A DNA stretch of 64,000 bases from CAMAXB01 sp964476565 (GTDB lineage: Bacteria > Verrucomicrobiota > Verrucomicrobiia > Opitutales > Opitutaceae). Location of the stretch: contig CAYZBG010000004.1 in the NCBI GenBank assembly GCA_964476565.1, positions 1-64,000 on the forward strand, read 5' to 3'. A program made the position numbers and the translations under genes. The number at the start of each line of letters is the position of its first letter. Position 1 is the first letter of the stretch. The notes below the pieces were generated by a model. It saw only the letters and a program-made list of their open reading frames with translations, was not told the origin of the DNA and ran no database searches. Positions 34,481 through 43,411 of the stretch are shown here, one piece after another.

Positions 34481-34965
34481 AGTCCGGCCTGCGGAAACCG
34501 AGGCGCATCCTGGGGCGGTTGTTCAGGTGTTCGGCGATGATGTTGCACTGGTGCTGGGTGAGTTTGCGCAGGCAGGTATGCTTGGGCAGGTACTAACGGA
34601 GGAAGCCGCTGGTGTTTTCGTTGGAGGCGCGTTTCCAGGCGTGGCGAGGCGAAGTAGACCTTGATCCGCTAGCGGCGCTCGACCTGCTCATACGCGTCGA
34701 ACTCGGTGCCATTGTCGGCGGTGAGGGCATGCGCACGGGAAGGGCTTCCGTGCTAAGCAGCGAGGTGGTGTGCCACAGGGTCTCCTGGACGTCCGATCCT
34801 CAGCATGGGCCCTACGCGCCCCAGGCCGCCCTTGTGCTCGACGATCGTTGCCGCTCCTGGTTTGCCTGACGGTGCACGGTGTCGATCTCCCGGTCGCCCC
34901 GTCGCGCTCGCCGTGCCACGATAGCGTCAAACTGGGGGTCCGCAACAGACGACATCCAGCAACCT
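34481..34965 (-). pseudogene. IS30-family transposase remnant
   Basis: Minus-strand reading gives the catalytic core of an IS30 transposase: GDREIDTV (first Asp), TADNGTEFDAYEQVERR (second Asp), then RHAWKRASNENTSGFLR with the Glu of NEN, followed by YLPKHTCLRKLTQ and LNNRPRMRLGF. Stops interrupt it before RIKVYF, before YLPKH and near LAA, with frameshifts in the first third, and the N-terminal helix-turn-helix is missing. No intact terminal inverted repeats were found. A dead relic marking the border between the catabolic and polysaccharide regions. Confidence 0.8.
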
Positions 34966-35127
34966 CCTCCGTTCAGTTGGAAAAGTGTATGAGGTCCGTA
35001 TGAGGTCTTGGACTTCCCTCTAGAAAAAGTGCCCGCTCCGGGCACCAGTTTGATGGTTGGGCGGGTCTTGCGTCCTTGCCGGCGACTGCGCCTTGCGGAC
35101 GATCCATCTTCGATAGCGTCGGGAGGG

Positions 35128-35140
35128 CTTTATGATAAAG
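35128..35140. promoter_or_regulatory. LacI-type operator CTTTATGATAAAG
   Basis: CTTTA-N3-TAAAG dyad 154 bases upstream of the esterase gene at 35295. Same pattern as sites at 39920, 52383 and 55168 and, with one mismatch, at 43347. Confidence 0.6.
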
Positions 35141-35294
35141 TTCCGCGGGCATCGCGGCATAGGCGAATCGGACAATGCTCGCCGATCTCATGGCGCCTGC
35201 CTCTGACGTCGTCTTCGAGCCTTCACCCGTGAGCTCATCGGCCGCGGGGCCGGGCTTAACGACCGCGTGTGGGTTCGCGGTCGCGCCCGGAGTC

Positions 35295-36671
35295 ATGGCC
35301 CGATGGCAAGGGTGGGGGGTGGTCTTCGCACTGCTGGCGCCTTCGTGGGCCTGCGGGCTCACGCTCGCACCGGTGTTCCGCGAGGGAGCGGTGCTTCAGC
35401 GTCACCGAGCCCTGCCCGTCTGGGGTCAGGCGAGCGCCGGGGAGTCGGTCGTGGTGGAGTTTGGCGGTCAGCGGGTGGAGACGGTGGCCGGGCCCGACGG
35501 CCGGTGGCGGGCGGTGCTGGCCCCCATGCCTGCGGATGGGCGGTCCCGCGACTTGGTTGCCACGGGGGCGGAGACGGTGGTGGTGCGGGATGTCGTCGTG
35601 GGCGAGGTCTGGCTCGTTTCGGGCCAGTCGAACATGGAGTGGCCGCTGCGGTATTCGAAAGACCGTGACGTGGAGATCTTGGCCGCGCGCTGGCCGCTGA
35701 TCCGCGAGTTCAAGGTCGAGCGTCAGGCGTCAGACATTCCCCGGACCGACGTCGCCGGGGAATGGCGGGCGGCAACGCCCGAACGGGTGGCCGAATTTAG
35801 CGGGGTGGCGTATGCGTTCGCCCGCGACCTGCATGCCGTGCTTGGGGTGCCGGTGGGCATTATCAACTGCACCTACGGAGGTACCCCGATTGAGCCGTGG
35901 CTGCCGCCGGACACGATCCATTCGCCCCGGCCCGCCGACGAAGCGGCCCATGCACCGGGTGCACTCTTTCATGGCATGATCGCGCCGCTCTCGCCGTTCG
36001 GCGTGCGCGGATTCCTCTGGTACCAGGGAGAGGCGAATGCCAACCGTCGCCGGGCCCACGAGTATGCGCCGTTGTTCCAAGCCCTCATCCGGACGTGGCG
36101 TGCCCACTTTGGCGTTGAAGAGGCGCCCTTTTACTGGGCCCAACTGGCTCCCTTTCGCCGTGCCGATATCGCGTCGGACGAGTGGGCACGACTGCGGGAG
36201 GCTCAGGCGGCGGCGCTGGCACTGCCGCATACTGGACAGGCCATCACGCTCGATGTGGGCGACGTGAACGACATTCATCCGAAGGACAAGGCGACGGTGG
36301 GGCGCCGGCTGGCGCGGCTCGCCCTGCGCCGCACCTATGGCTTCGAAGTCCTTGATCGCGGTCCGGTGATGACGCGGGTGGTGCGTGAAGCCGACGGCTT
36401 TCGGGTGTACTTTGAAAACGCGACCGGAGGTCTGCGTACGACCGCGGGAGCGATCCGAGGCTTTGAAGTTGCCGGATCTGACCGGGTCTTTCACCTGGCC
36501 GAAGCAAAGGCGGAGGACGACACGGTGTGGGTTCGGTCGGCGCAGGTCCCGGAGCCGGTGGCTCTGCGGTATGCGTGGCGCAACGATCCCGAAGCCACCC
36601 TGATCAACCGCCCTGGGCTGCCGGCAGAGCCGTTCCGTACAGATGATTGGCCCGCCCGCGGTGGACCATGA
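35295..36671 (+). CDS. Sialate O-acetylesterase-like SGNH esterase
   Basis: 458 residues from the ATG at 35295, which gives a signal peptide (WGVVFALLAPSWA); an upstream ATG at 35175 would bury it. Motifs: VWGQASAGESVVVEF beta domain, VSGQSNMEWPL with the nucleophilic Ser (about 118), GTPIEPW, FLWYQGEAN, and DVGDVNDIHPKDK with the catalytic Asp-His. The family removes O-acetyl groups from sugars; with pectin-type enzymes beside it, acetylated pectin or hemicellulose is the likely target. Periplasmic. Confidence 0.85.
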   Translation: MARWQGWGVVFALLAPSWACGLTLAPVFREGAVLQRHRALPVWGQASAGESVVVEFGGQRVETVAGPDGRWRAVLAPMPADGRSRDLVATGAETVVVRDVVVGEVWLVSGQSNMEWPLRYSKDRDVEILAARWPLIREFKVERQASDIPRTDVAGEWRAATPERVAEFSGVAYAFARDLHAVLGVPVGIINCTYGGTPIEPWLPPDTIHSPRPADEAAHAPGALFHGMIAPLSPFGVRGFLWYQGEANANRRRAHEYAPLFQALIRTWRAHFGVEEAPFYWAQLAPFRRADIASDEWARLREAQAAALALPHTGQAITLDVGDVNDIHPKDKATVGRRLARLALRRTYGFEVLDRGPVMTRVVREADGFRVYFENATGGLRTTAGAIRGFEVAGSDRVFHLAEAKAEDDTVWVRSAQVPEPVALRYAWRNDPEATLINRPGLPAEPFRTDDWPARGGP

Positions 36672-36684
36672 CCGAACTTTACGC

Positions 36685-38238
36685 ATGACTCCATGGGCGG
36701 CGACGTATGCGGGGCGGGCGGTGGAGGTGGTGACGCTCTTCACCCCGCGGGCAGATTTTGACTATGTCCGCCTTCCGGTGCGGTACCTGCGTGTCGACTG
36801 GATTGCGGAAGCCATCCTCGATGTCGAGGTGCCCGCGGGCATGAAGATGCCGAGGGTGTTGCCCGAGCGCGGGCGGTCGGTGGCTGGGGAACCCGGTCGC
36901 GGCGTCGGCGTGCAGTTCGACCTGCCCGGCCAGTGGGTGGTGGAGTGGCCCGACGGGCCGAGACTGTGCGTATTCGTCGATCCGCCCGAGGCCTGGCCGT
37001 TGCCGGAGGGGGCCCGGTACGCCAGCGAATTTGGCCTTCAGCCGGGAGTGGACCGTCCGCAGACCGACACTCTGAATCATGCTCTCCTGGCTTTGTCTGA
37101 CGCTGGCGGCGGTGTCCTCGTGCTTGGGCCGGGCCATTACCGGACTGGCACCGTCATTCTCCGCTCCCGGGTAACCCTCTACTTGCAGGAGGGTGCAGTG
37201 CTTCAGGCGGCGGATGACCTGGATCAGTTCCCCCTCGAGCCGGAGGAAAGGATCAACCGCGATCTTCCTCCGTCGTTGATGCCCGATGCGCGCCGACGGC
37301 TGATCTTGGGAGAAGGTATCGAGCACGCAGCCATCCTCGGCCGGGGTGTCATCTGCGGCGACGGCTCGGAATGGCGTCGCCGCCACACTCATCCGCGTTG
37401 CAACACCAATCTCGTGCGCCTGGTGGACAGCCGCCACGTGCGCATCGAAGGCGTGATCCTGCGTGACAGCGAGCAATGGAGCGTGCACCTGCTGCACTGT
37501 CGCGACATCGACCTGCGCTGGGTGAAGGTTGTCACCGAGATTCCGCCTTGCGGGTGGGACGCGTGGAAGCATCCCGGCTCGCGCTCGCTCTGGAACAATG
37601 CCGACGGCGTCAACCCCGACTCCTCCCAGCGGGTGCGGATCGAAGACTCCTTCTTTCACACCGGCGACGATTGCGTGCCGGTGAAGAACACCTCCACCTG
37701 GCAGGGGCGCCTCGCGGATGTGCGCGATATTGTCGTGCGGCGCGTTTGCATGATCTCGTCGGTGACTGCGCTCAAGGTCGGTACAGAAACCCTGGGCGGG
37801 GCCATGGAGGACATCGTCTTCGAGGACATCGATATCGTGAGCTGCGGACGGGCGTTTGCGATCGATATGAAGGACGGTGCCACGGCGCGCCGCATCGTCT
37901 TCCGCGACATCCGGGTGCATCGTTGCAATCGTCCGTTCGATATCTGGGTCCTGCGGCGTGCGGATCATCCCCAGCAACGGCGCTTCTCGTCCGTGCAAGA
38001 CGTGCTGCTGGAGCGCGTGGATTTCCGGCGGACACGGATTGAGCCGGAAGGATGGGAGAGCCATATCTCGGGTCTCACGGCGGTTCACCGCATCGAGGGG
38101 GTTCGCTTCCGGCATGTGACCTGGGAGGGTGCGCCGTTGCGCGCGTTGACCGCGCCCGAGGTCCGGGTGAACGAACATGTCAGTGGGGTGATCATCGAGC
38201 CGCGGGTTGGCTCCGGAAGCGAGCGGTCGCAGCCTTGA
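36685..38238 (+). CDS. GH28-like right-handed beta-helix glycosidase
   Basis: 517 residues from the ATG at 36685; an ATG at 36643 inside the esterase end is the alternative. An N-terminal beta domain of about 110 residues precedes a pectate-lyase-type strand region (TLNHALLALSDAGGGVLVLGPG) and a beta-helix with the GH28-like sites NNADGVNPDSS and HTGDDCVPVKN. The usual GHG motif is replaced by VTALKVGTETLGG, so activity on polygalacturonate is uncertain. No signal peptide, so probably cytoplasmic and acting on imported oligosaccharides. Confidence 0.75.
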   Translation: MTPWAATYAGRAVEVVTLFTPRADFDYVRLPVRYLRVDWIAEAILDVEVPAGMKMPRVLPERGRSVAGEPGRGVGVQFDLPGQWVVEWPDGPRLCVFVDPPEAWPLPEGARYASEFGLQPGVDRPQTDTLNHALLALSDAGGGVLVLGPGHYRTGTVILRSRVTLYLQEGAVLQAADDLDQFPLEPEERINRDLPPSLMPDARRRLILGEGIEHAAILGRGVICGDGSEWRRRHTHPRCNTNLVRLVDSRHVRIEGVILRDSEQWSVHLLHCRDIDLRWVKVVTEIPPCGWDAWKHPGSRSLWNNADGVNPDSSQRVRIEDSFFHTGDDCVPVKNTSTWQGRLADVRDIVVRRVCMISSVTALKVGTETLGGAMEDIVFEDIDIVSCGRAFAIDMKDGATARRIVFRDIRVHRCNRPFDIWVLRRADHPQQRRFSSVQDVLLERVDFRRTRIEPEGWESHISGLTAVHRIEGVRFRHVTWEGAPLRALTAPEVRVNEHVSGVIIEPRVGSGSERSQP

Positions 38239-38262
38239 CGGGATTGGCCGCGCTTCCCGCGC

Positions 38263-39855
38263 TCAAAATGCGATGTCGGACTCGGGCCAAGGATACGCCG
38301 AGCCCTCGGGGAGGGCGCGGCGTTCGTAGTCGAAGGAGGCGAAGGCAGCCGGCTTCGCACAGGTCCGGCCCTGGCCCTGGGCGTACAGGCCAAGCACGCA
38401 CCCAGTCCAGCCGCCTGCGACCTCGGTGCAGAAGAATCGGCGTTCGGCTTGGGCGACGCCAATGAGCGGTCCGTCCCCGGCAGCCCAGGCAAAGCGAACG
38501 AAATCCCAGTCTCCGGAGATCTCGAGCCGCACTGCTCCGCCCGGATGCGCGGCGAGAAAGACGTCGGCGGCAAGGTCACCGGCCCGGCGGCGTACGAAGA
38601 CGTAGGGTGTGCCGCCTTCGTGGATACGCAGGCCGATCTCGGCGTGGAAAGTGTTGCTGAGCAGCAAGGTGAAACCGGCTTCATCGCCGGATTGAGTGGA
38701 GGCGAAAGACAGCCGGGTCTCCGCGCGAAACCCCGGGCTGTCGAGGCGACGTCCGACAAAGGCTGGCGCGGCGACGTCGTCGAGCCGTGAGCTACTGCCG
38801 TGGAGCAGCAAGACGTCCGCGTCGATCAGCTGCCACGACCCTGGCGTCGGGTTGCGCAGATGGGTCCATTCAAACCCGAGGGTGCGTGACCCCGGTGCGA
38901 GCGCGAAGGGGCGACGCACCGCTTCCGGCGTTACCGGTGGCTGCCATGCGGGCAGGGAGGTGACTTCCATGTCCAAGGAGAGACAGCAGCCGCCGTTGAT
39001 GACCGGCCAGCCGTCACGCCAGGTCACCGGAGCGAGCAGGGTTTCTCGACCAAGGTGGTGGAAAGCCGCTCCGTTGCGGGGTTGATGACGTGTGCCGAGG
39101 CAGACCAGCCACCAAGTGCCGTCGTGGGCCTGAAAAAGATCGCCGTGTCCGGTGGATCGCACCTGCAAGGCTGTCTGGCGGGCGTGGGTGAGGATGGGGT
39201 TGTGTGGGCACGGCTCGAACGGCCCCCATGGAGTATCGGAGCGTCCGATACAGATCATGTGACCGGCGGCGGTCCCGCCTTCGGCCGTGAGCAGGTAGTA
39301 CCGGCCCGCGATCTCATAAACATGGGGGCCTTCCCCATCGCGTGAGACGAAGGGCGCCGCGATTGGCCGCGGTGCGGACAGCAGACGGCCGCGAACCGGA
39401 TCGAATTCGGACTGGACGATCTGGTGGGCGCTCCGGCGGGTGTAGTAGACCCGGCCGTCGCTGGCGAAGCAAAGCGACGGGTCGAACCAATCGGGGTCGT
39501 CGAGCCAGACCGGTTCGGACCACGCGTTGGCGTGAATGTCGTCGGTCCAAACGTAGAAGTTGCCGCCGCCGCTCCAGACATGGGTGGTCACGAGGTGGAA
39601 GCGCCCGTCATGGTGGCGCAGGGTGGGGGCGTAGATTCCTTCCGAGCAGGCCGTGCCCGTGAGGTTGAGCTGCGAGGGACGATTCAGGGCGTGACCGATC
39701 TGCGTCCAGTGCACGAGATCCCGCGAATGAAACAGCGGCACGCCCGGGAAATACTCGAAGGAGGAAACCGCGAGGTAGTAGTCCTCACCGACTCGACAGA
39801 TACTTGGGTCGGGGTGGAATCCGGCGATGACGGGATTGCGGTAACGGACGGCCAT
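38263..39855 (-). CDS. GH43 beta-xylosidase/arabinofuranosidase
   Basis: 530 residues. Five-bladed propeller with GH43 residues: RNPVIAGFHPDPSICRVG (catalytic base Asp), DWFDPSLCFASDG (pKa-modulating Asp), and GEGPHVYEIAGRYYLL (acid Glu). A C-terminal beta-sandwich of about 200 residues (from about 330; RRLDSPGFRAETRLSF) is typical of XynB-like members. No signal peptide. Located under an operator and a LacI gene, hence probably induced by xylo- or arabino-oligosaccharides released from pectin side chains. Confidence 0.85.
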   Translation of the reverse strand: MAVRYRNPVIAGFHPDPSICRVGEDYYLAVSSFEYFPGVPLFHSRDLVHWTQIGHALNRPSQLNLTGTACSEGIYAPTLRHHDGRFHLVTTHVWSGGGNFYVWTDDIHANAWSEPVWLDDPDWFDPSLCFASDGRVYYTRRSAHQIVQSEFDPVRGRLLSAPRPIAAPFVSRDGEGPHVYEIAGRYYLLTAEGGTAAGHMICIGRSDTPWGPFEPCPHNPILTHARQTALQVRSTGHGDLFQAHDGTWWLVCLGTRHQPRNGAAFHHLGRETLLAPVTWRDGWPVINGGCCLSLDMEVTSLPAWQPPVTPEAVRRPFALAPGSRTLGFEWTHLRNPTPGSWQLIDADVLLLHGSSSRLDDVAAPAFVGRRLDSPGFRAETRLSFASTQSGDEAGFTLLLSNTFHAEIGLRIHEGGTPYVFVRRRAGDLAADVFLAAHPGGAVRLEISGDWDFVRFAWAAGDGPLIGVAQAERRFFCTEVAGGWTGCVLGLYAQGQGRTCAKPAAFASFDYERRALPEGSAYPWPESDIAF

Positions 39856-39919
39856 GACGACGACAGGGGCAGCGGGCGAGGGATCCCCGAGGCCGCCGGA
39901 GATCGCGACCTGCCGGAAA

Positions 39920-39932
39920 CTTTAAGCTAAAG
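39920..39932. promoter_or_regulatory. LacI-type operator CTTTAAGCTAAAG
   Basis: Dyad between the LacI gene end (39962) and the GH43 start (39855), 65 bases upstream of GH43. Identical to the site at 52383. Confidence 0.7.
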
Positions 39933-39961
39933 GCCGGCCGGACGTGGGCAGGAACGGTACC

Positions 39962-41011
39962 TTACCGTCGTTTTGCGGTTTGCGGGCGGGTGGTGGTGCC
40001 ATCGACCCAACGTCCCTTGATGGTCGTCCGCTTGGGCTGGCGCGGCAGGCCGCGTTCGTTGCGAAAAACCTGTGCGGTCAGCAGGTCGACCGCCTGCGCT
40101 CCTTGGGCGTAGTGGTCGGGGTCGACTCCGGACCAACCCGCCACATCGTCGGCCAGGCCGGGATGGACGAGGCCCATGTCGCGCGGGATCTGCAGTCCGA
40201 GCTCCCGCAGCCAACGGCCGGCTTCATTGTAGGTGGCGATGACGGCATCGGGTCGGGTTTGTTTTACCCAGCGCTTGAACGCAGATTCGGAGGACTGCCA
40301 GTTCTCCGAATGGGTGCCCACGGCCAGACGGGCGCGCGGGTGCGACTCCCATTGAGCGGCGAGATATCCGCCGACCGAAGCACCGTCGGTCATGCGCCGT
40401 TCGTAGTTGGGAACGAAAAGGCCAATGCGCCGGTAACCGAGTTCCCAAAGGCGCCGATAGCACAGCCCGGCATTGAAGAAATAATCGGGGAGCACTTGAT
40501 GCACCGGCAGGTCGAAGGCGAGGCCGCCAAACGAGGCCAGGGCAAACTCGTCCAGGGGAAACGCGACCTGCTCCGGGTTGCTACCCGGCACCACGAGTAG
40601 TGCGTCGATGCCGCGCGTGCGTAGCACCGCATGGGTTCGCGCAGGCGTCCAGCCGGGGGCATTGATCCAGATCTCGTCGAAGGCAAACCCCGCAGCCGCC
40701 GCCTGCTGCCTCGCGCCTTCCCAGGAGGGCCGCAGGTAGGGCATCTCGCGCCAATCCCCCTCGCGGCGTGAGGAGTTGAGGAACGCCACCGTTCCGCGAA
40801 AGCCTCCGCCGCCGCTGCGCCGCAGCTCCGACATCATGCGCCGGACCAGCGGATTCACACGGTAGCCGAGCCGGCGGGCGGCCGCCTCGACCGCGGCCCG
40901 GCGCTCGGCGCTCACGAGGCCCCGGCCGGAAAGCACCCGGGAGACCGTCATGGTGGATACGCCCGCGGCGGCTGCGAGGTCCTTGAGGCTGACGTTGCGT
41001 TCCGAGGGCAT
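39962..41011 (-). CDS. LacI-family regulator (PUL 1)
   Basis: 349 residues from the ATG at 41011 (MPSERNVSLKDLAAAAGV); a TTG at 41053 is in frame. Helix-turn-helix VSTMTVSRVLSGRGLVS at about 16-32, hinge to about 60, then a periplasmic-binding-protein-like effector domain (LGYRRIGLFVPNYERRM). The C-terminus carries the VQPKRTTIKGRWVDGTTTRP-like ending seen in the other two LacI proteins here. It is the best candidate to bind the CTTTA-N3-TAAAG sites; the GH43 gene lies directly downstream. Confidence 0.85.
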   Translation of the reverse strand: MPSERNVSLKDLAAAAGVSTMTVSRVLSGRGLVSAERRAAVEAAARRLGYRVNPLVRRMMSELRRSGGGGFRGTVAFLNSSRREGDWREMPYLRPSWEGARQQAAAAGFAFDEIWINAPGWTPARTHAVLRTRGIDALLVVPGSNPEQVAFPLDEFALASFGGLAFDLPVHQVLPDYFFNAGLCYRRLWELGYRRIGLFVPNYERRMTDGASVGGYLAAQWESHPRARLAVGTHSENWQSSESAFKRWVKQTRPDAVIATYNEAGRWLRELGLQIPRDMGLVHPGLADDVAGWSGVDPDHYAQGAQAVDLLTAQVFRNERGLPRQPKRTTIKGRWVDGTTTRPQTAKRR

Positions 41012-41338
41012 GGGTGTGGATGCGATGTCACGGACTCGCAACGGCCTTGGCAACTCGCGAGCTAATCACGGCGCGCATGCACACGGCGGCGTCGGTCGGG
41101 CTTTGAACCGGAGGATGCAGAAGGCGTCGACGAGCAAAGCGAGAGCGATTCGAGCCGCATGTTTACAGGAGGAAACGGAGGTAACGGAGACTTGGATATA
41201 TTGGAGGAGGTCTTCTCAGCCTTCTCTGCGTCCTCCTGTGAACCTCCTCGCGAGTCACGATCAGTCCGTCGTTGTCCGTGTTACGATCACACCACGCCGG
41301 CAGTTCCCGGGGTCGGACGGTGACGCTCTGCTCGCCGG
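41012..41338. other. Divergent control region with hairpin repeat
   Basis: 327 bases between the LacI and beta-helix genes, holding one copy of the dispersed hairpin repeat (41165-41239). No CTTTA-N3-TAAAG site was found here. Confidence 0.5.
41165..41239. repeat. Hairpin repeat, copy A
   Basis: Arms ACAGGAGGA (41165-41173) and TCCTCCTGT (41231-41239) are perfect inverted repeats enclosing purine-rich GGAGGTAACGGAG and pyrimidine-rich TTCTCTGCG parts. Same family as four copies at 47.19-47.65 kb. Confidence 0.75.
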
Positions 41339-43150
41339 ATGCGCGTTGCTGTTCATCGCTTCACGCCGGCCACGGCCGGACAACTGCCGGCGGCCCTCGC
41401 GGCGGCTGCTCCCGGAGACCGCTTCGTACTGGCGCCGGGCGTGTATCGTCTTTCCCTTCACGTGGCCTGCCGCGGGACGGTCGAAGCGCCTATCGTGATC
41501 GAGGCGGAGCAGTTGGGTACTGCCGTCCTCACCGGCGCCGATGTGATCTCCGGGTGGACTGAGACGTCGCCCGGTTCCGGCGAGTGGATGGTTCCATGCG
41601 ACCTTTCTCACTTTCCCGACGGCTCGCACTACGGCGCACTCGCCGGTCGCTGCGAACAGGTCTTCGTCGACGGACAACCGCTGCGCGCCGTGCTGCATCG
41701 CGACCAGCTTGTCGGCGGCACCTTCTGTTACGACGCGGCGGCGCGGGCACTCTTCATGCGGCCCCAGCCTTTTGCGGGCGAACTGCGTGAAGGCGAGCAG
41801 ACGATCGCGGCAGGAGCCATCGTTGGCGGTGGACTCAAGGCCGTCGACCGCACCGCCCCGGAGAATTGCTGGCAGTTTCTGGTGCGCCCCTTCGATCCCG
41901 CGCATCACGTCGTCGAGGTCACCCGGCGGGCGCGTATCTTCGCCACCGAGGGGGACCACAACCGTCCCGGCGCGGCGCACCTGGTCATCCGTGGCCTCAT
42001 CTTCCGGGCTTCGGGCGATCTTCCCCAGCAGGCCATGGCCCGCTTCGGCGGGGACCACCTGCTCGTCGAGGACTGCCTGTTCGAACATGGCGCCGCGCGC
42101 GGTTTCGATGCACGCGCCAATCACTCCGTCTTCCGCCGTTGCACCACCCGCCTCAACGGCCAGATGGGGTTCTCCGGTTATGGCGACCATGTCCTCGTCG
42201 AGGATTGCGCGCTCCTTTACAACAACACCAAACACTCGTCGTTCGTTTGTTTCGAGCAGGGCGGCTGCAAGGTCGTCCGTGCCGGCCACTGGGTGGTCCG
42301 CCGTGTGCGCGCCGCGGGCAATGACGGGCCGGGCATCTGGTTCGACATCGACAATCACGACGTCGTCATCGAGCAGTGCCGCTGCGAGGGGAACGCCGGA
42401 CCGGGCATCATGTACGAGATCTCCGCCGATGCCGTCATCCGCAACAATGTGTGCTGGAAGAACGGATACGCCTGGAGGAAGGACGTGCGGTTCGACTCCA
42501 TCTTCAACTCCGTCGGCCACGCCGAGCCGGTGTACGGCCAGGGCATCCTCGTGCAGATGTCGCGCTCCGTCCGCGTGCACAACAACACCTGCGTCGAGAA
42601 CCGGCGCTGTGGCATCGAACTGCGCCACCACGCCTACCAGCAGGCCGGGCATGCGGGACATTCCAGAGACCTCTACCGGCTGCGCGATGTCGAGGTGTTC
42701 AACAACCTGCTCGCTGACAATGGCTGGGACAACCTCATGATGACGCCGCCGCCGCTGAATCCGTCCAAGACGGGCGAGGTCCTCGACAACCGCAGCGATC
42801 ACAACCTTTTCCACTCCTCCGCCGCGCTTCTGCAGCACGGGGGCGACCTGCTGGCGTACTGCCGGTGGGGCAAGACCCAGCGGGTCGGCTCGCAGTCGCT
42901 CGAGGAGTGGCGTGCGTCCGAGCATCAGGACCTCCATTCGATTCAATGGGAGCCCTTTTTCGTCGACGTGGCGGCGGGCGATTTCCGCCTCGAACCCGGC
43001 TCTCCAGCGGCCGGCCGGGGGCGCCCCGTGCCCGATTTGGAACACGATCATCTGGGCCGTCCCCGCCCGGCTGACGCGCCGCCGGCCATCGGCGCCTTCG
43101 AACCCGAGACGTCATCGTCGGCCTTCCTACCGCGCGGGGACCGGGCATAG
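41339..43150 (+). CDS. Right-handed parallel beta-helix protein
   Basis: 603 residues without signal peptide. N-terminal RFTPATAGQLPAALAAAAPGDRF and PIVIEAEQLGTAVLTGADVI resemble chondroitinase-B/DUF1565 beta-helix starts; the middle (about 210-450) has repeated coils such as LVEDCLFEHGAARGF, VIEQCRCEGNAGPGI and VRVHNNTCVENRRCGI; the end GSPAAGRGRPVPDLEHDHLGRPR is the usual terminal coil. Probably a polysaccharide lyase or hydrolase of the pectin system; catalytic residues could not be placed. It lies upstream of the TonB receptor on the same strand. Confidence 0.7.
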   Translation: MRVAVHRFTPATAGQLPAALAAAAPGDRFVLAPGVYRLSLHVACRGTVEAPIVIEAEQLGTAVLTGADVISGWTETSPGSGEWMVPCDLSHFPDGSHYGALAGRCEQVFVDGQPLRAVLHRDQLVGGTFCYDAAARALFMRPQPFAGELREGEQTIAAGAIVGGGLKAVDRTAPENCWQFLVRPFDPAHHVVEVTRRARIFATEGDHNRPGAAHLVIRGLIFRASGDLPQQAMARFGGDHLLVEDCLFEHGAARGFDARANHSVFRRCTTRLNGQMGFSGYGDHVLVEDCALLYNNTKHSSFVCFEQGGCKVVRAGHWVVRRVRAAGNDGPGIWFDIDNHDVVIEQCRCEGNAGPGIMYEISADAVIRNNVCWKNGYAWRKDVRFDSIFNSVGHAEPVYGQGILVQMSRSVRVHNNTCVENRRCGIELRHHAYQQAGHAGHSRDLYRLRDVEVFNNLLADNGWDNLMMTPPPLNPSKTGEVLDNRSDHNLFHSSAALLQHGGDLLAYCRWGKTQRVGSQSLEEWRASEHQDLHSIQWEPFFVDVAAGDFRLEPGSPAAGRGRPVPDLEHDHLGRPRPADAPPAIGAFEPETSSSAFLPRGDRA

Positions 43151-43346
43151 GTCTCGCTCGGGTTTCCCTGATGTAGCGGCGGCCGTCTGTGTCATGCAAC
43201 GTCCCCTCTCAAGCCTCGGTCCGGATGGAATCGGAGCGGACGCACGTCCAGTCACCCCAGGAGATCCTGTCGTCGAGAGGGGTTACGGACGGCCTACGGA
43301 AACCCCCTGTCCGAGATCGCACGCATCCGGCGACGGGAGGTTGTAT

Positions 43347-43359
43347 CTATACGATAAAG
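43347..43359. promoter_or_regulatory. LacI-type operator CTATACGATAAAG (one mismatch)
   Basis: CTATA-CGA-TAAAG dyad 52 bases upstream of the TonB receptor start; one base differs from the consensus CTTTA arm. Confidence 0.5.
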
Positions 43360-43411
43360 AAGAAGCCACCTCGCAAATCCGGTGACCGCGATCGAGGGTC
43401 CCGTCCACCCC

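Noticed and set aside
36679..38178. Open frame of 499 residues on the minus strand
   Set aside because: Antisense to the GH28-like gene; His/Arg-rich shadow with no motifs.
41261..43051. Open frame of 596 residues on the minus strand
   Set aside because: Antisense to the beta-helix gene; composition is that of GC-rich shadow frames and no family motif appears.
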